NCBI GenBank assembly: GCA_947561715.1
Contig: OX387205.1
Location: forward strand, 13,149,001-13,213,000
Direction: 5' to 3'
Length of the DNA stretch: 64,000 bases
From: Ascidia mentula
Lineage: Eukaryota > Chordata > Ascidiacea > Phlebobranchia > Ascidiidae
Part shown: piece by piece, positions 13,039 through 26,500 of the stretch
How the letters are laid out: each line of letters starts with the position of its first letter
Position numbering within the stretch: the first letter of the stretch is position 1
Program-made: the position numbers and the translations under genes
Notes under the pieces: model-generated
Database searches by the model: none
Seen by the model: only the letters and a program-made list of their open reading frames with translations
What the model was told of the DNA's origin: nothing

Positions 13039-16000
13039 ATGGACAAGCCCTTGATCACAGAGGACAGCGAAGGGACTCATTTACTGAGACCGACCATCAT
13101 TACTAGGTAAACCAAAAGAAACAGCTTTGTTTGTTTAAGGTTATTTTTCATTTATTTAACAAACCTTTTCTATATTTGTCTATTCTATAAAATGCTAGTA
13201 CCATTCAGACCACTTGTAAGTAGTGGATGATTTGAAAATTAACTGGAAACCAATTTTAGGTTCTGACTGGGCCCAAAACGTTTTTATGTTGTAAGCAAAT
13301 GGACATGAACTTGATTGGAAACAGCCTTGTGCCCATTTTTTACAATTTTATCTGCAATCAGCTCATGACAACTCATACATTCATATACAAAAAAACACAT
13401 TTGTCAAAATTTGTGCAATCAATGTTTGCCAAATAAATCCTGAATTACTAACCAGTTATCTGTTATTTTTAGGCAAGAAAACAACACAAACCTTTACCTT
13501 TCTTCATTTGTAATGATTCTCGGTGCAGTTTGTACTGGGCTTATGTTGGGAATATCATCACCTTTGATTCCTGGCATTGAAGATGACACAACAGCTTCTG
13601 CCATTACAATTGGGAAAAGAGAGGCCTCATGGATTGGGGTAAGGAAAATGTAGACAATTTAAACCTCTGCTGTGTTTATATCTGACATGGTTTTAACACA
13701 TTTACTTGCCCACTGTGGACATTTAAAATATTCCACCACAAAGAAATGTTTGTTTTTTACAAACAAAACAATTTTAGCATATCAGTATATGTAAATGTTG
13801 TATAATGCTGTACACAATATGTGCTTGTGGTGGTCTATTTTACGTAGACTTATTCGTTTTTTAGTCACTGTTAACTCTTGGTGGGATTGCTGGTGGTTTA
13901 ATGGCTGGTTTCCTAATACAAAGTGTTGGAAGAAGACCAACAGCTATTTTGACTGGACTTCCTTATATCGGAGGTTTGCTGGTAAGTTTTAACTCAGCTT
14001 TATCCTTTTTTTTTAAATACAACCCGAAGATCTGAATGCAACCATTATTTGCTTAAAGAATTTATTTCAATTACTAATTATTAAATTTTGTGTGTAACAT
14101 TTTTGTTATTCAAAGTGTATATATATTTTTAATTTCATCTTTGTTCTCTAGTAATGTATCTTGCTATAATGTTTCCTTTTCAGTTGTAATTTCTTACTTG
14201 TACAAAAACTCTTATTGACTGGTTAGCAAATAAAAGTGTTGCATATCATCAGTGATATTAAACCCAGGTCATTGTACACAAAATTCTCATTGTTAATTCA
14301 AACAATGTAACATAAAAATAAATTTTGTGATTTGTTTTAGTTGATGTCGTATGCCACCGATGTGTGGATGTTATACATGGGAAGAGTTATCACCGGCATT
14401 GCTATGGCCATCACATCACTTGTTGTTCCTGTAAGTCCTATGTTATTTAGTCACTAGTTATTTCACATCAGCGCTCACCTTTGCTTGTGTGTTTACATGT
14501 GTTTCACAACAAGCACAAACATGTTGTCCAGTTATTATTTCATATCTGCACTGTAAAAACTTGATAATGTGTGTTTACATGTGTGGGCAAAGTCCGTGGA
14601 TAGTTTTTATCAGTGTGGTAAATGTTGTGGTTAAAAAAATAATGTTCTTGTCTCCTGTTCAGACTTACATCAGTGAAATATCCACACAATCTTTGAGAGG
14701 ACTCTTATGTTCTGGGAACCAGCTTGGGATTACTGTTGGCATCTTCATTATTTATGGATTTGGTAAGTAAACATATACATTTCTTCTGCATTATCTTTTT
14801 AGAACTACCTTTCCATAATGCATTGAAACATAAAACGGTTAGTGTTCTTTTGTAGACTTGGACAACAAGGTAATTCCAATTCTTTGTTTTAACAAATTAC
14901 AGTAAAATCGCCATGTTTTTATTCTAATGGCAAAATTGGGGAAGCTATATTTCTAGTTATTTGTCTGTAAAAGAGTAAATTGTGCAGCACAAAACATTGC
15001 AACTTGGCTTAAAAAAGAAACATATAAACTATTCTCTTGAGTATTACTTGACATGTTTATTTGTCGTTAATGCTAAACTATTTTTTGTATTACCCAGTAC
15101 AATGAAATTATATAACAGTCTTGTGACACTGAACTGTGCTTTTTTGGTCTAAGCGCTGTGGAAACTTTTTAGACTTCAGACTAATTTTTTATTTTTCATA
15201 AAACACTAGCTTACGACCGTACTTCTCATTTTATGAGGTGTAAATGATTAACAGTGCTAATACGAGAAAAGTACAGTCCAATGTAATCAGCATAAAATGT
15301 TACGTAATGGCAATCAATTCAATTTGCGTAAATCATATGCAAAATATGACATGTACTTTTATGTACTCATTAAGAGCTTCAGACAGGTTTGTTTCCACCT
15401 GTAAGGTATCATCAGTGCAACTATCCTGTCTGCAGCTCTCAATAAATATAATGGTGCTTTTCCTGTACCCTACATGTTATTTATTCTGCAGGTGGGCTTT
15501 TCACATGGAGGTGGCTGTCACTTGCTGCTGCATTCTTCCCACTGCTGTATTCCTTCTTGTGTTTGTTTATCCCAGAAACTCCCAGATATTTGCTGTTAAA
15601 AAATTGCCCTGACAGAGCGGAACTTGCTCTGCAAACACTTCGAGGCAAAACGGTAAACATAATTTGTTTTTGTGCAGGAAAAGCATTGGGGTGACAATAA
15701 GTCCACAATTGTTGTTGTTGTGTTTGCTCTTTTTTTATCTAAATCCGTGTACCTCTTAGTTGCCAGTTAATGTTAATTTTTTCTCCTGTCCCCAATGTAT
15801 ATGATTTTCACATTAAATAGTTTTTTTGTGATTCAAAAAGCAAACTTTTTCTAAATATGTTTTCAGTTTTTGATATTTTCTGTTTCTTACATTTTAGCTA
15901 AGATTTTGTAATATCACTAGGCTGCAAAAGTTGTGCTGTAAGTTGGCAGTTCAAGTGCTGAAAGAGTTAAAAACCTTCAGTTCTGAATGATAAAAACTTT

Positions 16001-18028
16001 CTTTCCTAATGGTATTTAACACAAACATATACGTGGCATTTAATATTGATAATAATTCCGCAGACAAATGTCACAGATGAACTTTGTGAGTTACGAGATA
16101 ACGTTGAATCAAGTTCAGAATCTGCCTCGTGGAAGGAAATTATCGTCACTCCATCTCTGCGGATACCCCTTCTTCTTTCCCTGGCCTCCATGTTCTTCCA
16201 ACAATTCAGTGGAATTAACAGCATTATGTTCTATTCCACGAGCATCTTTCAGGTTCTTACAGAGCAAACTACTATGCAAATAATTTTATAATGTTTTGTA
16301 TGCAACCAAGACATTGCAGTGTAATAAAAAAACACAGTTTAAAAACATATACATCTTAAAAATTATCACTAGTTTGTATTTTTGAATCTCTTTCAAATAT
16401 TTTCTCTGACGTTACCAAAGACGATTAAATTTGTTAAACAAACATCGCATGCATTTACAGGATGCTGGATTTAAATCTCAGTCCCAGATCCTGATGGCCT
16501 TACTACTAATCTCCGGCATACAAATTGTTTTTACAGCAATTGCGTGTGTTCTTGTTGATCGCCTAGGTAACTGAAAATATATCTCATTAAACAAGTTTTA
16601 TGTATATCTATCATATATTGTATAATAGTGTTGAAGGAAATTAAACGTCCCTGTAACTTTTGTTGACATATTTATTAAATACTAAAAAATCTAGTGATCT
16701 TATATTAATGCAACATTTTGTGCCATCATGTCACATTTTCACACTGTTTTTCAACAAAATAAATGTTTCTTGCAGGTCGAAAAGTGTTGTTATCTGTTAG
16801 TGGTGTCTTCATGGCTTTGAGCATTGCTGCCTTCGGAGCATATTTTGTTGTAATGGACGATGGAAGAAAAGGTTCGATTTGTAGTAAACATTCAACTAAA
16901 GTGTTGTTGTATGTGTATAGCCTCCTTATGATCCTTATATTAGGCTATTTATCTACCTCTAATAAATCCCATGCGACACAGGAGAGTTTTCTTGGCTTGC
17001 TCTCTCGAGTATTATCGTGTACATTGCTACCTTTTCTCTCGGCCTGGGTCCAGTGCCGTGGATTATTATGTCCGAACTTCTACCTGTCAGAGCGAGAGGG
17101 AAGTGCGGTGGGTTGGTGACGGCTTTTAATCTGCTCTGCGCTTTTCTTGTCACGTCAGAGTTCTACGACTTACAGGTAATAATTGTTTAACAACATAATA
17201 AACATTGCATTTAGTGCACAATATTTCGACCTATCGGAACTCAGCAGTGCTGCTTGCGTTGCCTAGCGGCGATCTTGCGGCGATCTTGCGGCCATACAGC
17301 TGGGGAAACAATTTGTCGAAATAGTGTGCAGTGTATATTTTAACAAAAATAGTTTTACTCATGAAATCAATTCTTTTGCGTTACAAATAAAAGCGTTTTG
17401 ACTAACGGTTTATAATATTAAAAATTAGCTGTTTTTATAACTCTGTTACTTGACACATATTAAACAGTGCAGATTATATTGGTTCGTTCATATCTACTAG
17501 TTGGTGTAGATCAGGGGTTCGCTTGCCAATACTTTTTTGTGTGTAAGTTTAAACATTAAACAGTGGCGCGCCATGAATAATTATATCCACGTTTGCAAAG
17601 GGTTGCCGATCCCTCATGTCCATCTACACAAATTTGCTTTTTAGTGTTACAACACAGCAGTGAACTTCCATCCAATAAACCCATATCCTAGAGAAAATAA
17701 CGAACACTCCTGCTTTAATTTATAAATTTGATTTTGATTTTCAGATAAAATTATTTCTACATTCTACAAATGTGTTCGTTTCTTGAACAAATATCCGAAA
17801 CTAAAACAGCATACGAAAAAGTTAAAATTAAAAATATGTTTTATTCAGCATGCGATCACTACGCAAGGGACGTTTTGGTTGTTCAGCGGAATCTGCGTTT
17901 TAAGCGTTATATTTACAATCGTATTTCTCCCGGAGACGAAAGGACGAAGTCTTGAGGAGATTGAACGACATTTCGGACGAAGAGACAGTCGCCCTTCTGC
18001 CTACGCCTCTATTTCCGATGAGGAATAA
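13039..18028 (+). CDS. SLC2A8-like: GLUT8/GLUT6-like (SLC2 class III) facilitative sugar transporter, copy A
   Basis: Eleven exons: 13039–13106, 13473–13638, 13865–13981, 14341–14430, 14663–14762, 15492–15652, 16064–16252, 16461–16566, 16776–16871, 16982–17175, 17849–18028. They join in phase to 488 aa, close to human GLUT8 (477 aa). Major-facilitator sugar transporter motifs are in order: GLMLGISSPLIPG (TM1), VGRRPT (loop 2–3), MGRVITG (TM4), PETPRYLL (loop 6–7), FFQQFSGIN (TM7), GPVPWIIMSELLPVRARG (TM10 and loop) and PETKGRSLEEI (C-terminus). The N-terminus has EGTHLL, an acidic dileucine signal like the one that holds GLUT8 in endosomes and lysosomes. I infer transport of hexoses across intracellular membranes. 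The exon pattern is shared with the downstream copy at 19540–23286, so the two arose by tandem duplication. Confidence 0.93.
15385..15447 (+). repeat. Palindromic repeat copy inside a GLUT copy A intron
   Basis: An intronic copy of the repeat described at 23461–23563. It is recognisable by a CCACCTGTAAGGTATCATCAG core and by flanking GACAGG and CCTGTC inverted ends. It sits upstream of the exon at 15492 and does not disturb the acceptor. Confidence 0.55.
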
Positions 18029-19539
18029 TGCACACGCTGCTTTTTACTGCTTTTATCCAACGTTTCATTCGTTTTCAATGATGCAATACTTGTCGGTGCA
18101 ATGTGTTGGTGTATTTACCGTGGATTACCGTGGATGTACCTGAATTATGGTGGTGATTTTGTATCTTGAAGTCTTTTATTTCATAGATAGTTAGAATTTT
18201 AAACACCACCTCTTTTACTCCACGTCCTAAAATCCACCTTCTGTGCTTGCCACAATCCATAATGTGTAGAATTGTATGCGTGTACTTTGTTAGCTTGCAT
18301 TCGTAAGGGAGTCGACGCTCTCAGAATTCAATCCCCTATGTTTCCAGCATACCATTCATCCGCATATATCAAATGATATTATCAGATTGATGTATTCATA
18401 TTAGTATGAAGGTGCATGGGGTCAAATCTGATAACAAAGGTTCCACGTCACCATGGCAGTGGATACGTGTTGAAATGTTTGTCAATAGATCAGTAAACGT
18501 GCTTTCTGCAACAATGCACAACGTTAGGTATTAGAAGGACAAAACTAAATCTTTTCATATCATGATTCGTATATTTTCTATCTTATCAAACGTTGCATCG
18601 AGAAAATTAAAGCTATGCGTTGACTTCACTGTTCTCCAAGCAATTGTAGACAAAATACCTCGTGCCTTAGTGGGGAATTCTGTACTAACAAACATGCACT
18701 GTTTTCTAGTGTTCAAGTGTGCTTTAACGCATTAACATTGTGTGATTATCTTTCCGTTTTAAAACTACCCTCTCTTCCCGGATTGGTTAACCGTAATACG
18801 TAACAATGAGTCGTCAAGTGTTTAAGCGCCAATATTTTGGTGTGAACCAAATATGGTCAGACTGCGGCCTATTCTGACCCATTGGGTCTTAAATTAGAGT
18901 CGCCTAAGAAATTGTTCATTCTGTTGTAGTTTAACAATAATTTTATTGCAAATTTTTGCTATTCGGTTACATATTTAAAAGCAAATTATTGTAAACAGGT
19001 TATAAGCACATCTTTGTCCACCCATAGACCCACACGTCAATTTTCCAGAAAAGGTTTTCCTACCCTTGTATAAACCTATTGATTTGTTTGTTTATCAGGA
19101 TTTTTTGTGTACATTCCTTCAACCATTCACGATAATGTGGTACGTTTTGTTTTTGATTGCAATTGAAAGGAAAAGAAACATTTCCAAAGTGGTGTTTACA
19201 ATCACTAAGCCGTGCTCTGTGTCTTGGGTTTGGGCGCCTTGATGGCTGGGGTAAGTAAACCACCAGAGTCTTGTTATTTCGTTGTAGTATGTACTTTACT
19301 ACTTAGATTGCGTTGCACTGTCCATCGCTACTTTGTCACAGTGTATGATGAATTAGCACTCCACTGACCTCCCAAATTTGCTGCGTCGGGGTCAAGTGGT
19401 TTCTTTGTTGCGTAATGCTCTTAAATTCGCACCAATGCATTACTCGTCGACTTGCAGAAGTCTTGTTCAGTTGACATTGTCGTTTTTAACTTGGCTGCTT
19501 ACAGTTCAGTGCTGGTGGGAAAGGAGCAGTCTTGACAGA
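18029..19539. other. Spacer between the tandem GLUT-like genes
   Basis: About 1.5 kb holding the 3' UTR of copy A and the 5' flank of copy B. An ATTAAA lies near 18606. A short GC-richer piece around 19205–19255 ends in a good donor (GGGGTAAGTAA) and could be a 5' UTR exon of copy B, but no coding frame supports it. Confidence 0.45.
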
Positions 19540-22500
19540 ATGAACGATGAAGAAACACCTTTGATAAGGAATACTGGGTAGGGTTCTGGGAAGTTGTGCG
19601 TGTAACATATACTATATATATTGTTTCTCTTGTATTTTGAATTAGTTGTACCGTGGAAGTTATCGTTCGAAAGTATGACCTGTGATTGTTTATATAGGCT
19701 GCTTGTAAATTATAATTGTTGATCATTTCTTAGGCGAAGTAAGATAACATTACCACGCATCTTGTAGAATGCTGCTATTTATATATTGTTCTTCAAAATC
19801 AGTGCACGTGCTAACATATACTGACTGTTTTCATGCTTTTTTACAAACATTTAAAGTCATTGTTCGACTGCACAGCTAGTGATTGTTTGTATAATGTTCA
19901 TACCTTTACCTTGTTTCAGACAAAGTAACAGAAATTTATACCTCGTATCTTGTGGAATGCTGCTCGGTTCATTATGCACTGGTTTCATGTTGGGCATCTC
20001 ATCACCACTAATAACGGGAATCCAACAGGATGTAACCAAATCCGCAATACCCATTGCAGAATACGAGGCTTCGTTAATTGGTGTAAGTAAAGCAAAAGTC
20101 AACTTACCATACAGGCATGGGCGGAAATCCGGTTAAACCATGTTGAGATTGCTGGCAATCAACAAACGTTCATTTCACGGTTTCCCATAGCAACTCGTTT
20201 CGGTCCGTGGCAAACACTATTTCTCGTTGATGCCCCCTTACAAAATGTATTAATCGCAGCGAAATTATTATGGTTATGAAATGTCCCATGGACCCCCAGC
20301 AATGGGTGACTGTTAACCCTTAAGTGTACATGGGTCTCCAGTTGAGAAACCATGGTTTGTTAAAACGAAGGTTTTGCTTTCCACCTCCGTAGAGGTTGAT
20401 TAATTGTCATCATCTTCGCATTTGTTATTTACACAAGTCAAGTTCAGTGCAGATCCAGTATAACTTCGATCATTCTTTGCACAAGTCAATATTTCATAAC
20501 TCGCGGATTATTTTGCAATTGTAAAATTTATCGTCAAATCATGCGTCCAGTTTTCGATGACGCGAACTTCAATAAGGATGATCTTGTACGATTTAAGATT
20601 CGGTTTGTTGTTAATCTTTTTGAAAAATCCTTTCAAGCAAGAAATTCATTTTTTAGTCTCTGCTCAACATTGGTGGAATTGTTGGAGGATTTTTAGCTGG
20701 TTCCATGATGCAGTCGTTGGGGAGGAGATCGTCTGCGATTCTTTCTGTGTTGCCTTATACACTGGGTCTGCTGGTAATGGCAGTAAAATGCTTGGAGATG
20801 TTGCAATAACAATCGCAATAGTTCGTGTGTATTTAAAATTCCCATCATTTTACGCGAACGAAGGCAATTTTTTTACCTTCAAAGCATGTATTATATTATG
20901 TCTTATAAAGTTAGGGACAGTAACAAGGCTGCAACCAGTAGAAACTGATAGAGAAACTAAACCAAAGCCATTTTTTTATTTTGTCAACATTCTGAATGCA
21001 ACAAGTTGCAGAGTAAGCTGTTCAGAGTGAATTTTCACCAGACATATTCTTACAGCTTATCTCATACGCTGTAAACGCGGGCATGATATACACTGGAAGG
21101 GTATTTACAGGCGTTGCCATGTCTTTCAGTGGACTCATTGTGCCGGTAAGAATGTAGTGGTTCACCATTATGAGCGTTTTGGCGCCAAAAAAGGTTTTCA
21201 AACTTCTTTAAAATTTTCCCGCGCATTTTTTAGACTTACCTCAGCGAGGTTTCCACTCAGGAGCTCCGCGGCATGATCGGCTCCGTGGCAGGTTTGGCAA
21301 TATCGGTGGGCATCTTTTCCGTATATCTTCTTGGTAAAATGGATTGCAATAAACCTGCACGTACCCTGGCCAACATAATATTATTCCTTAGGCGCCATAT
21401 TGCCTTGGAGGTGGCTGCCCTTGGCGACAGCCTTTTTTCCATTGCTGTTCAGCGCGGCTTGCTTAACTCTGCCGGAAACTCCCCGCTTTTTGCTTTTGAA
21501 AAAACAGCCGCTAGAGGCCGCAAAAGCACTACAGTTGTTGCGTGGTAAAGCGGTGAGTTTTTATTTTTTGTCAAAAATATCAGTGGTTTTAAAGCTTGAC
21601 CAGAATTACCGTTAAAATACTGCTATTTTCACTTCTTGTCTGTGCATAAAAGGCAGACATTGCCGATGAACTTGCTGAGTTGAAAGAAGGAATTGATTCG
21701 CACTCGGATTCATCACCTTCATGGAATGAGATCTTCCTTTCTCCCTCTCTCCGTTCCCCTCTCCTCCTCTCCATGACAATCATGCTTTTCCAACAGTTCG
21801 GTGGAATCAATTGCGTCATGTTCTACGCAAACAGCATTTTGATGGTAGATAAGTTATTTTACCTAAATAAGTAAATGGATAAGACGTTTGTAGTCCTGTA
21901 GTGCTTCAAATAATACAATCATTCGAAAACATTTTTGTGCATGAAAATTTATAAACAAATTGAGAGTCATTGATACAAAACTTATTCGTCGATAATTCAA
22001 AATTGAGTTTGAATAAATAAAACATAAATAAACCCAAAAAATATATTGTTGGGTTAATTTCGCTTTAGGACGCAGGATTTACGTCGGAGTATCAACTATT
22101 CGGTTCTCTACTCATTGTGGCTGTGCGTATTTTCTTCACGCTGATCGCCTGCGCTACTATTGACAGGATTGGTAGGTTGCACTGGCCGAAATTTGCACCT
22201 AAAAAGCACTGAAAGAAATGAGTTTCCGAGCCGATTGCAGCTAAGTACGAATTAATTGAAACGATTTTTTTCTTACGCTGCTTTTGCATAACATTATACA
22301 GGGCGCAAGGTGTTGTTGTCCGTAAGTGGAGCCTTCATGGCGCTGAGTATGGGATGTTTTGGAATTTATTTTCAACTGAACGAGGGTCGATCAGAAGGTT
22401 AGCTACATATACACATGCATGATTCGTCTGGCGCTTGTCTATAGATGTTTGGATCCTTGACATTATGTATAAGCAGATCTGAAACAGATTTTCCACTACG

Positions 22501-23286
22501 CGATATTTGGCATGTTGTTTATGAATCGTCAGCCTTTCGTTCCAACTTCCAAGGCTTTGCAAATCAGTGCGCAACGTTCCCCTACTTGAACTAAAAACTG
22601 ATGCGAAATATTTTATCGCCTTATTTATAATTAAGCATAGTGCGAGGTGTTATATGAACCATAGCCAAATGTTATCCCCACACCTTATTCTTCCATGCAG
22701 TTGAGCTAGCTTGGTTCGCGTTGCTGAGCATGGCAACCTATATTGCCTTTTTCTCCATCGGTCTCGGACCTATTCCATGGATAATTGTGTCTGAACTTCT
22801 ACCCGTCCGAGCGAGGGGAAAATGCGGTAGTCTGGTGGCGTCATCCAGCCTTCTCTGTTCGTTTATTGTGACGTCACAGTTCTATAACTTGCAGGTTTGT
22901 TGCTTGAAGGTCTAGAAATGTTCCATTTCGCTTAATCGTGTTCTTCGGTATGGTTTTATGTGGTCATAACCATTAAGAGTGCCATGAGGCGATGCAAACT
23001 CCGAATAAATCTATTTTTATTTTATTAATATTGTTTCTATTTCGCTAACCATGAGTGGACTTAATTGAAAACGAGACCTTTAAGAACCAAGATATTTTAT
23101 TCGCTAGTGGGCGCAACAGAGTCACAAGTCTTATTCCAAGGTTTGTTTTGATAGAACATCATCACAACACAGGGGACATTTTGGTTTTTCGCGGGAAACT
23201 GCGTTGTCAGCGTCATTTTTACGATTCTACTTCTTCCTGAGACGAAGGGAAAGAGTTTGGAAGAAATCGCAAAAAACTTCGAATGA
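19540..23286 (+). CDS. SLC2A8-like: GLUT8/GLUT6-like (SLC2 class III) facilitative sugar transporter, copy B
   Basis: Eleven exons: 19540–19577, 19920–20082, 20657–20773, 21056–21145, 21234–21333, 21392–21552, 21653–21844, 22069–22171, 22302–22397, 22701–22894, 23155–23286. They give 461 aa with the same phases as copy A; exons 3–6, 9 and 10 are identical in length between copies. Motifs: GFMLGISSPLITG, LGRRSS, TGRVFTG, PETPRFLL, LFQQFGGIN, GPIPWIIVSELLPVRARG and PETKGKSLEEI. The N-terminus (MNDEETPLI) carries an ExxxLI acidic dileucine-type sorting signal, so an endo-lysosomal site is likely here too. The C-terminal tail is 17 residues shorter than in copy A, ending at KNFE. A poly(A) signal is at 23396–23401. 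Substrate specificity cannot be read from the sequence. Confidence 0.93.
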
Positions 23287-23395
23287 AGTTTCCAAAATAT
23301 TTTCTTTGCGTTGTCGGTCTGGAATGTGAACATAAGCGTCGTTGTTACACAACCATGTAAACACCCTATGGCGTCATGGGGGGCAGTGGTGATCC

Positions 23396-23401
23396 AATAA
23401 A
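23396..23401 (+). terminator. Poly(A) signal of GLUT-like copy B
   Basis: AATAAA 110 bp after the stop codon of copy B, in the expected place for cleavage and polyadenylation. Confidence 0.7.
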
Positions 23402-23460
23402 GCATACTGATTTTACTTTTGACACTTTTCATAGCAGGCTTACTTGATATTTTGTAAGTT

Positions 23461-23563
23461 GCATACAGATGGCCACTGTTTCGACCTATAAGGTCTCATC
23501 GGTGCAGCTTGGTGTGAATATGAGTGACGACACTTGCAGGTGGAAACATTGTCCATCTGTATG
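23461..23563. repeat. Palindromic repeat, copy with 12-bp terminal inverted repeats
   Basis: The ends GCATACAGATGG (23461–23472) and CCATCTGTATGC (23552–23563) are perfect inverted repeats. Inside is the recurring block CACTGTTTCGACCTATAAGG followed by TCTCATCGGTGCAG. Related copies lie near 15385–15447, 47345–47420, 51606–51675 and 53936–53957, some on the opposite strand. It looks like a short non-autonomous mobile repeat family. Confidence 0.7.
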
Positions 23564-26500
23564 CAGCTCCTAAATAGCATATGATTGGCTCTTTGCATAT
23601 TTACTTAACATTGTTCCACTATTATGTACGTCTCATGCAAGCAAGTAAATTAATTTTACAAGTAACGCGTTTGAAATGCCATTAATTATTTTTTCTTCGA
23701 ATTTTCTCGGAAAAGAGTTTCCCACAAGTAGTGGTTTGGCTTTCAGATGCACGCTCATTTGCATGTAAATATCTATTCAATGGGGACTTTCACCAAAGCG
23801 TGCATGGGACGGTTCATTTCAGTGCACCCGGCACAAAATTACAATTGTTTTCGATCACGTTCCAACTCTTCCCGAGTCGATTGTTGTAACTTATATTTGG
23901 AGTTTTCATTGGAAACGAAAGAGTTTATTCACGCATCAACAACGAAAGCGAAGCAAAACCTCGAGCGTTCAAAAATTCACTCACATTACGGTTTGTTAAA
24001 TGTGCAATCGACCCGGACCCACGTAATATCCACTCAAGTCGGGGTCGAAACCACAACAGGATAAGAAAGATGAGTGCTAATCTTACCTATTACTGATTGT
24101 ACAAACGGAAACATGTTCGTAATCATATCAGTTTCGCCAACATACCTCATAACGTCATATATGTAGTTGTAACGTTTGTCACATACGAAATGTCACAATT
24201 TATCGATGATTCCTGGTATACTATCAAGATATATTTGGAAAACATAAGTCCGTTTAACATTCCTAAGCACGCAAAGTTACGTAACGTCAGTGACGGAGAA
24301 ACGGTCCAATGTCCACGAAACAAGACCGACGCTATACAAACATCCACGCACACATTCCAAGATTGTTTGCACAGCGACTTGGAGCAGAATGTAAAATTGA
24401 TTTAATTCCCTGCGAATGAATGGATTGCGAGGTTTCGTGTTGCCTATAAGGTTATTTTTAAAGGTTGTTGGCTGAATCCAGAGTAATTAAATTCCTTAGT
24501 GATGAAACGTTCAGAACTAATGCATTGTTCATTTAGATGTGGCATAAAAATTACTTCCGCTGCTGTGGTACTAAACCCTATGGTCATGACGCAACCTAAT
24601 ATTGTTTCTTGAGACACATCTGGTCACATGACATCCTCGTGGCGCATAAATAGCTATTGGGTCCATGGACACGACTGCTTGCCTAAAAGTTAAGGGACTT
24701 TTGTCGTGAAGGCACGGTTCCACCTATAAATGTGATTTACGAAATAAAAAGATCCACCGGCCCATTGTTTATCTCTCAAGGGACCTGCGTTCATGAGGTC
24801 GCCGACCTCTGAGTTCGCTTCGTCCTGTGTGAGAACATCCTTCGAAATATGTGTTTCGTCTTGTTTCTTTCGTTCGAAAAACAAATGAGCAAACGGACGA
24901 ATTAGCAATGTTGTCCATTCTGGGTGCTAAATTAAACACTGCAAGTAGTTTCGTGGAATGTCATAATTTCTGCAATGGGGGGGAAACGAAATTGGTTACT
25001 ATGATCATAAAATCATAACATCGACGTCATTTGTTCCAGCTATTAGCGCCGACAATTTCCCGTGGGTTTTCTCCCTTAAATCGACCGTGGAACCCGAAGC
25101 ATCCTATTCTCCTTTTAAGCGTGTGTTGCAGTGCGGTTCGGTCTAATATCATGACTAATCTGTGATAAACTAGAAGAGCTCGCCGCTTGGCTAGTTTCGG
25201 TTTCGTTGATCATGCAAAGTTCAGGGAAACGTTGCAGGCACGCAAGTAATATTTCGCAGGATCACAGGACACCAAAATCATTTTGACCATGTTAGGCCAA
25301 CACTGGAAAGTGACCATTGGTTTATTGGTAATACTTGCTTTCTTTTTATTGATGTATAAAGGAAAACGATGACGTCATTGGAATATCTTTCTGTACCCTT
25401 TTTTGGTATGTAGTTCTGTAGCCCCTCGAGACGGTAAATTTAAATCCAATATGACAGAGGAATAAGCAACTGAAGGCAATGACACTTATATTCGAACTTT
25501 ATGATTTTTGTCCGTTTCACACGTTATCATCTCAAGAAACCTTTCACATTTCGTAATACTTATTTAATGCTTCGTCACTACAGTTATTGGCAAATTATTT
25601 GTTTAGGCATATTTGGTAGTTTTACAATTTCACTACTTCTAATCATGAGTTAACCCTTTAATTCTCTTATAATTCATGGCATCTATACTTCACACCACAC
25701 ACAATCAATCCATTCTGTGACTCAATCAGCGATTATGATATGACAAACGAAACACAAAGGGTAAATGAAATTGAGACATGACCAGACATCCGGGCAATCG
25801 TTCGCAAACCTTCCATTTTTAGTTGCATGTGGGCATGTGCTGGACAACATATACATTGACATTTGCATACATCGGTTTGTCTTTCAATTACGTGATCTGG
25901 GTGGTTTTAGTGTCGCAATGTTCGTGTGATTCGTAGGACGAGATTTGACACAATATACCCTTGTTTGTGTGGAAAGCTCGTGTCATGTTACTGCTGTAGA
26001 TCGGAAAAGTTGGTAGTCGGTGGAAATTTTTCGCAAAAAGGTCAAGGCTCTGAGGCTTTGATGTGATTGTTTTTAACATTTGACAAGTTCGTAGAAAACA
26101 ACCCAATTGCATCCACGTGGCATTTTTGACACCAACTTCAGACTATCTTTCAATTTATTTTAAGAAATACGTGAAATGGTGAACAGTGTTACGTTATATT
26201 TAGCACAACAAGGAAGGGAAAACTGAACGTCAGACCAAGGATCCGCGTTTGACTCAATCCTGTTTAAATGAATCACATCAGTTTCTGAACGCAATATCCG
26301 GAGTATTTTAGGAATCTGTTTCTGCAACATTTTTGTAATGATATTTTTTAACTTACTAGAAACCTAATCATCATATACTGGAAGATGTATCGTAAATATG
26401 AGCAATTGTACGTTGTTGTAGAGAAAAGGTATAGGTCGGGCCATACAAAAATGACAACAAAAATTTTGATACAGATTTGGGCCTGAATTTACAGTCATAT

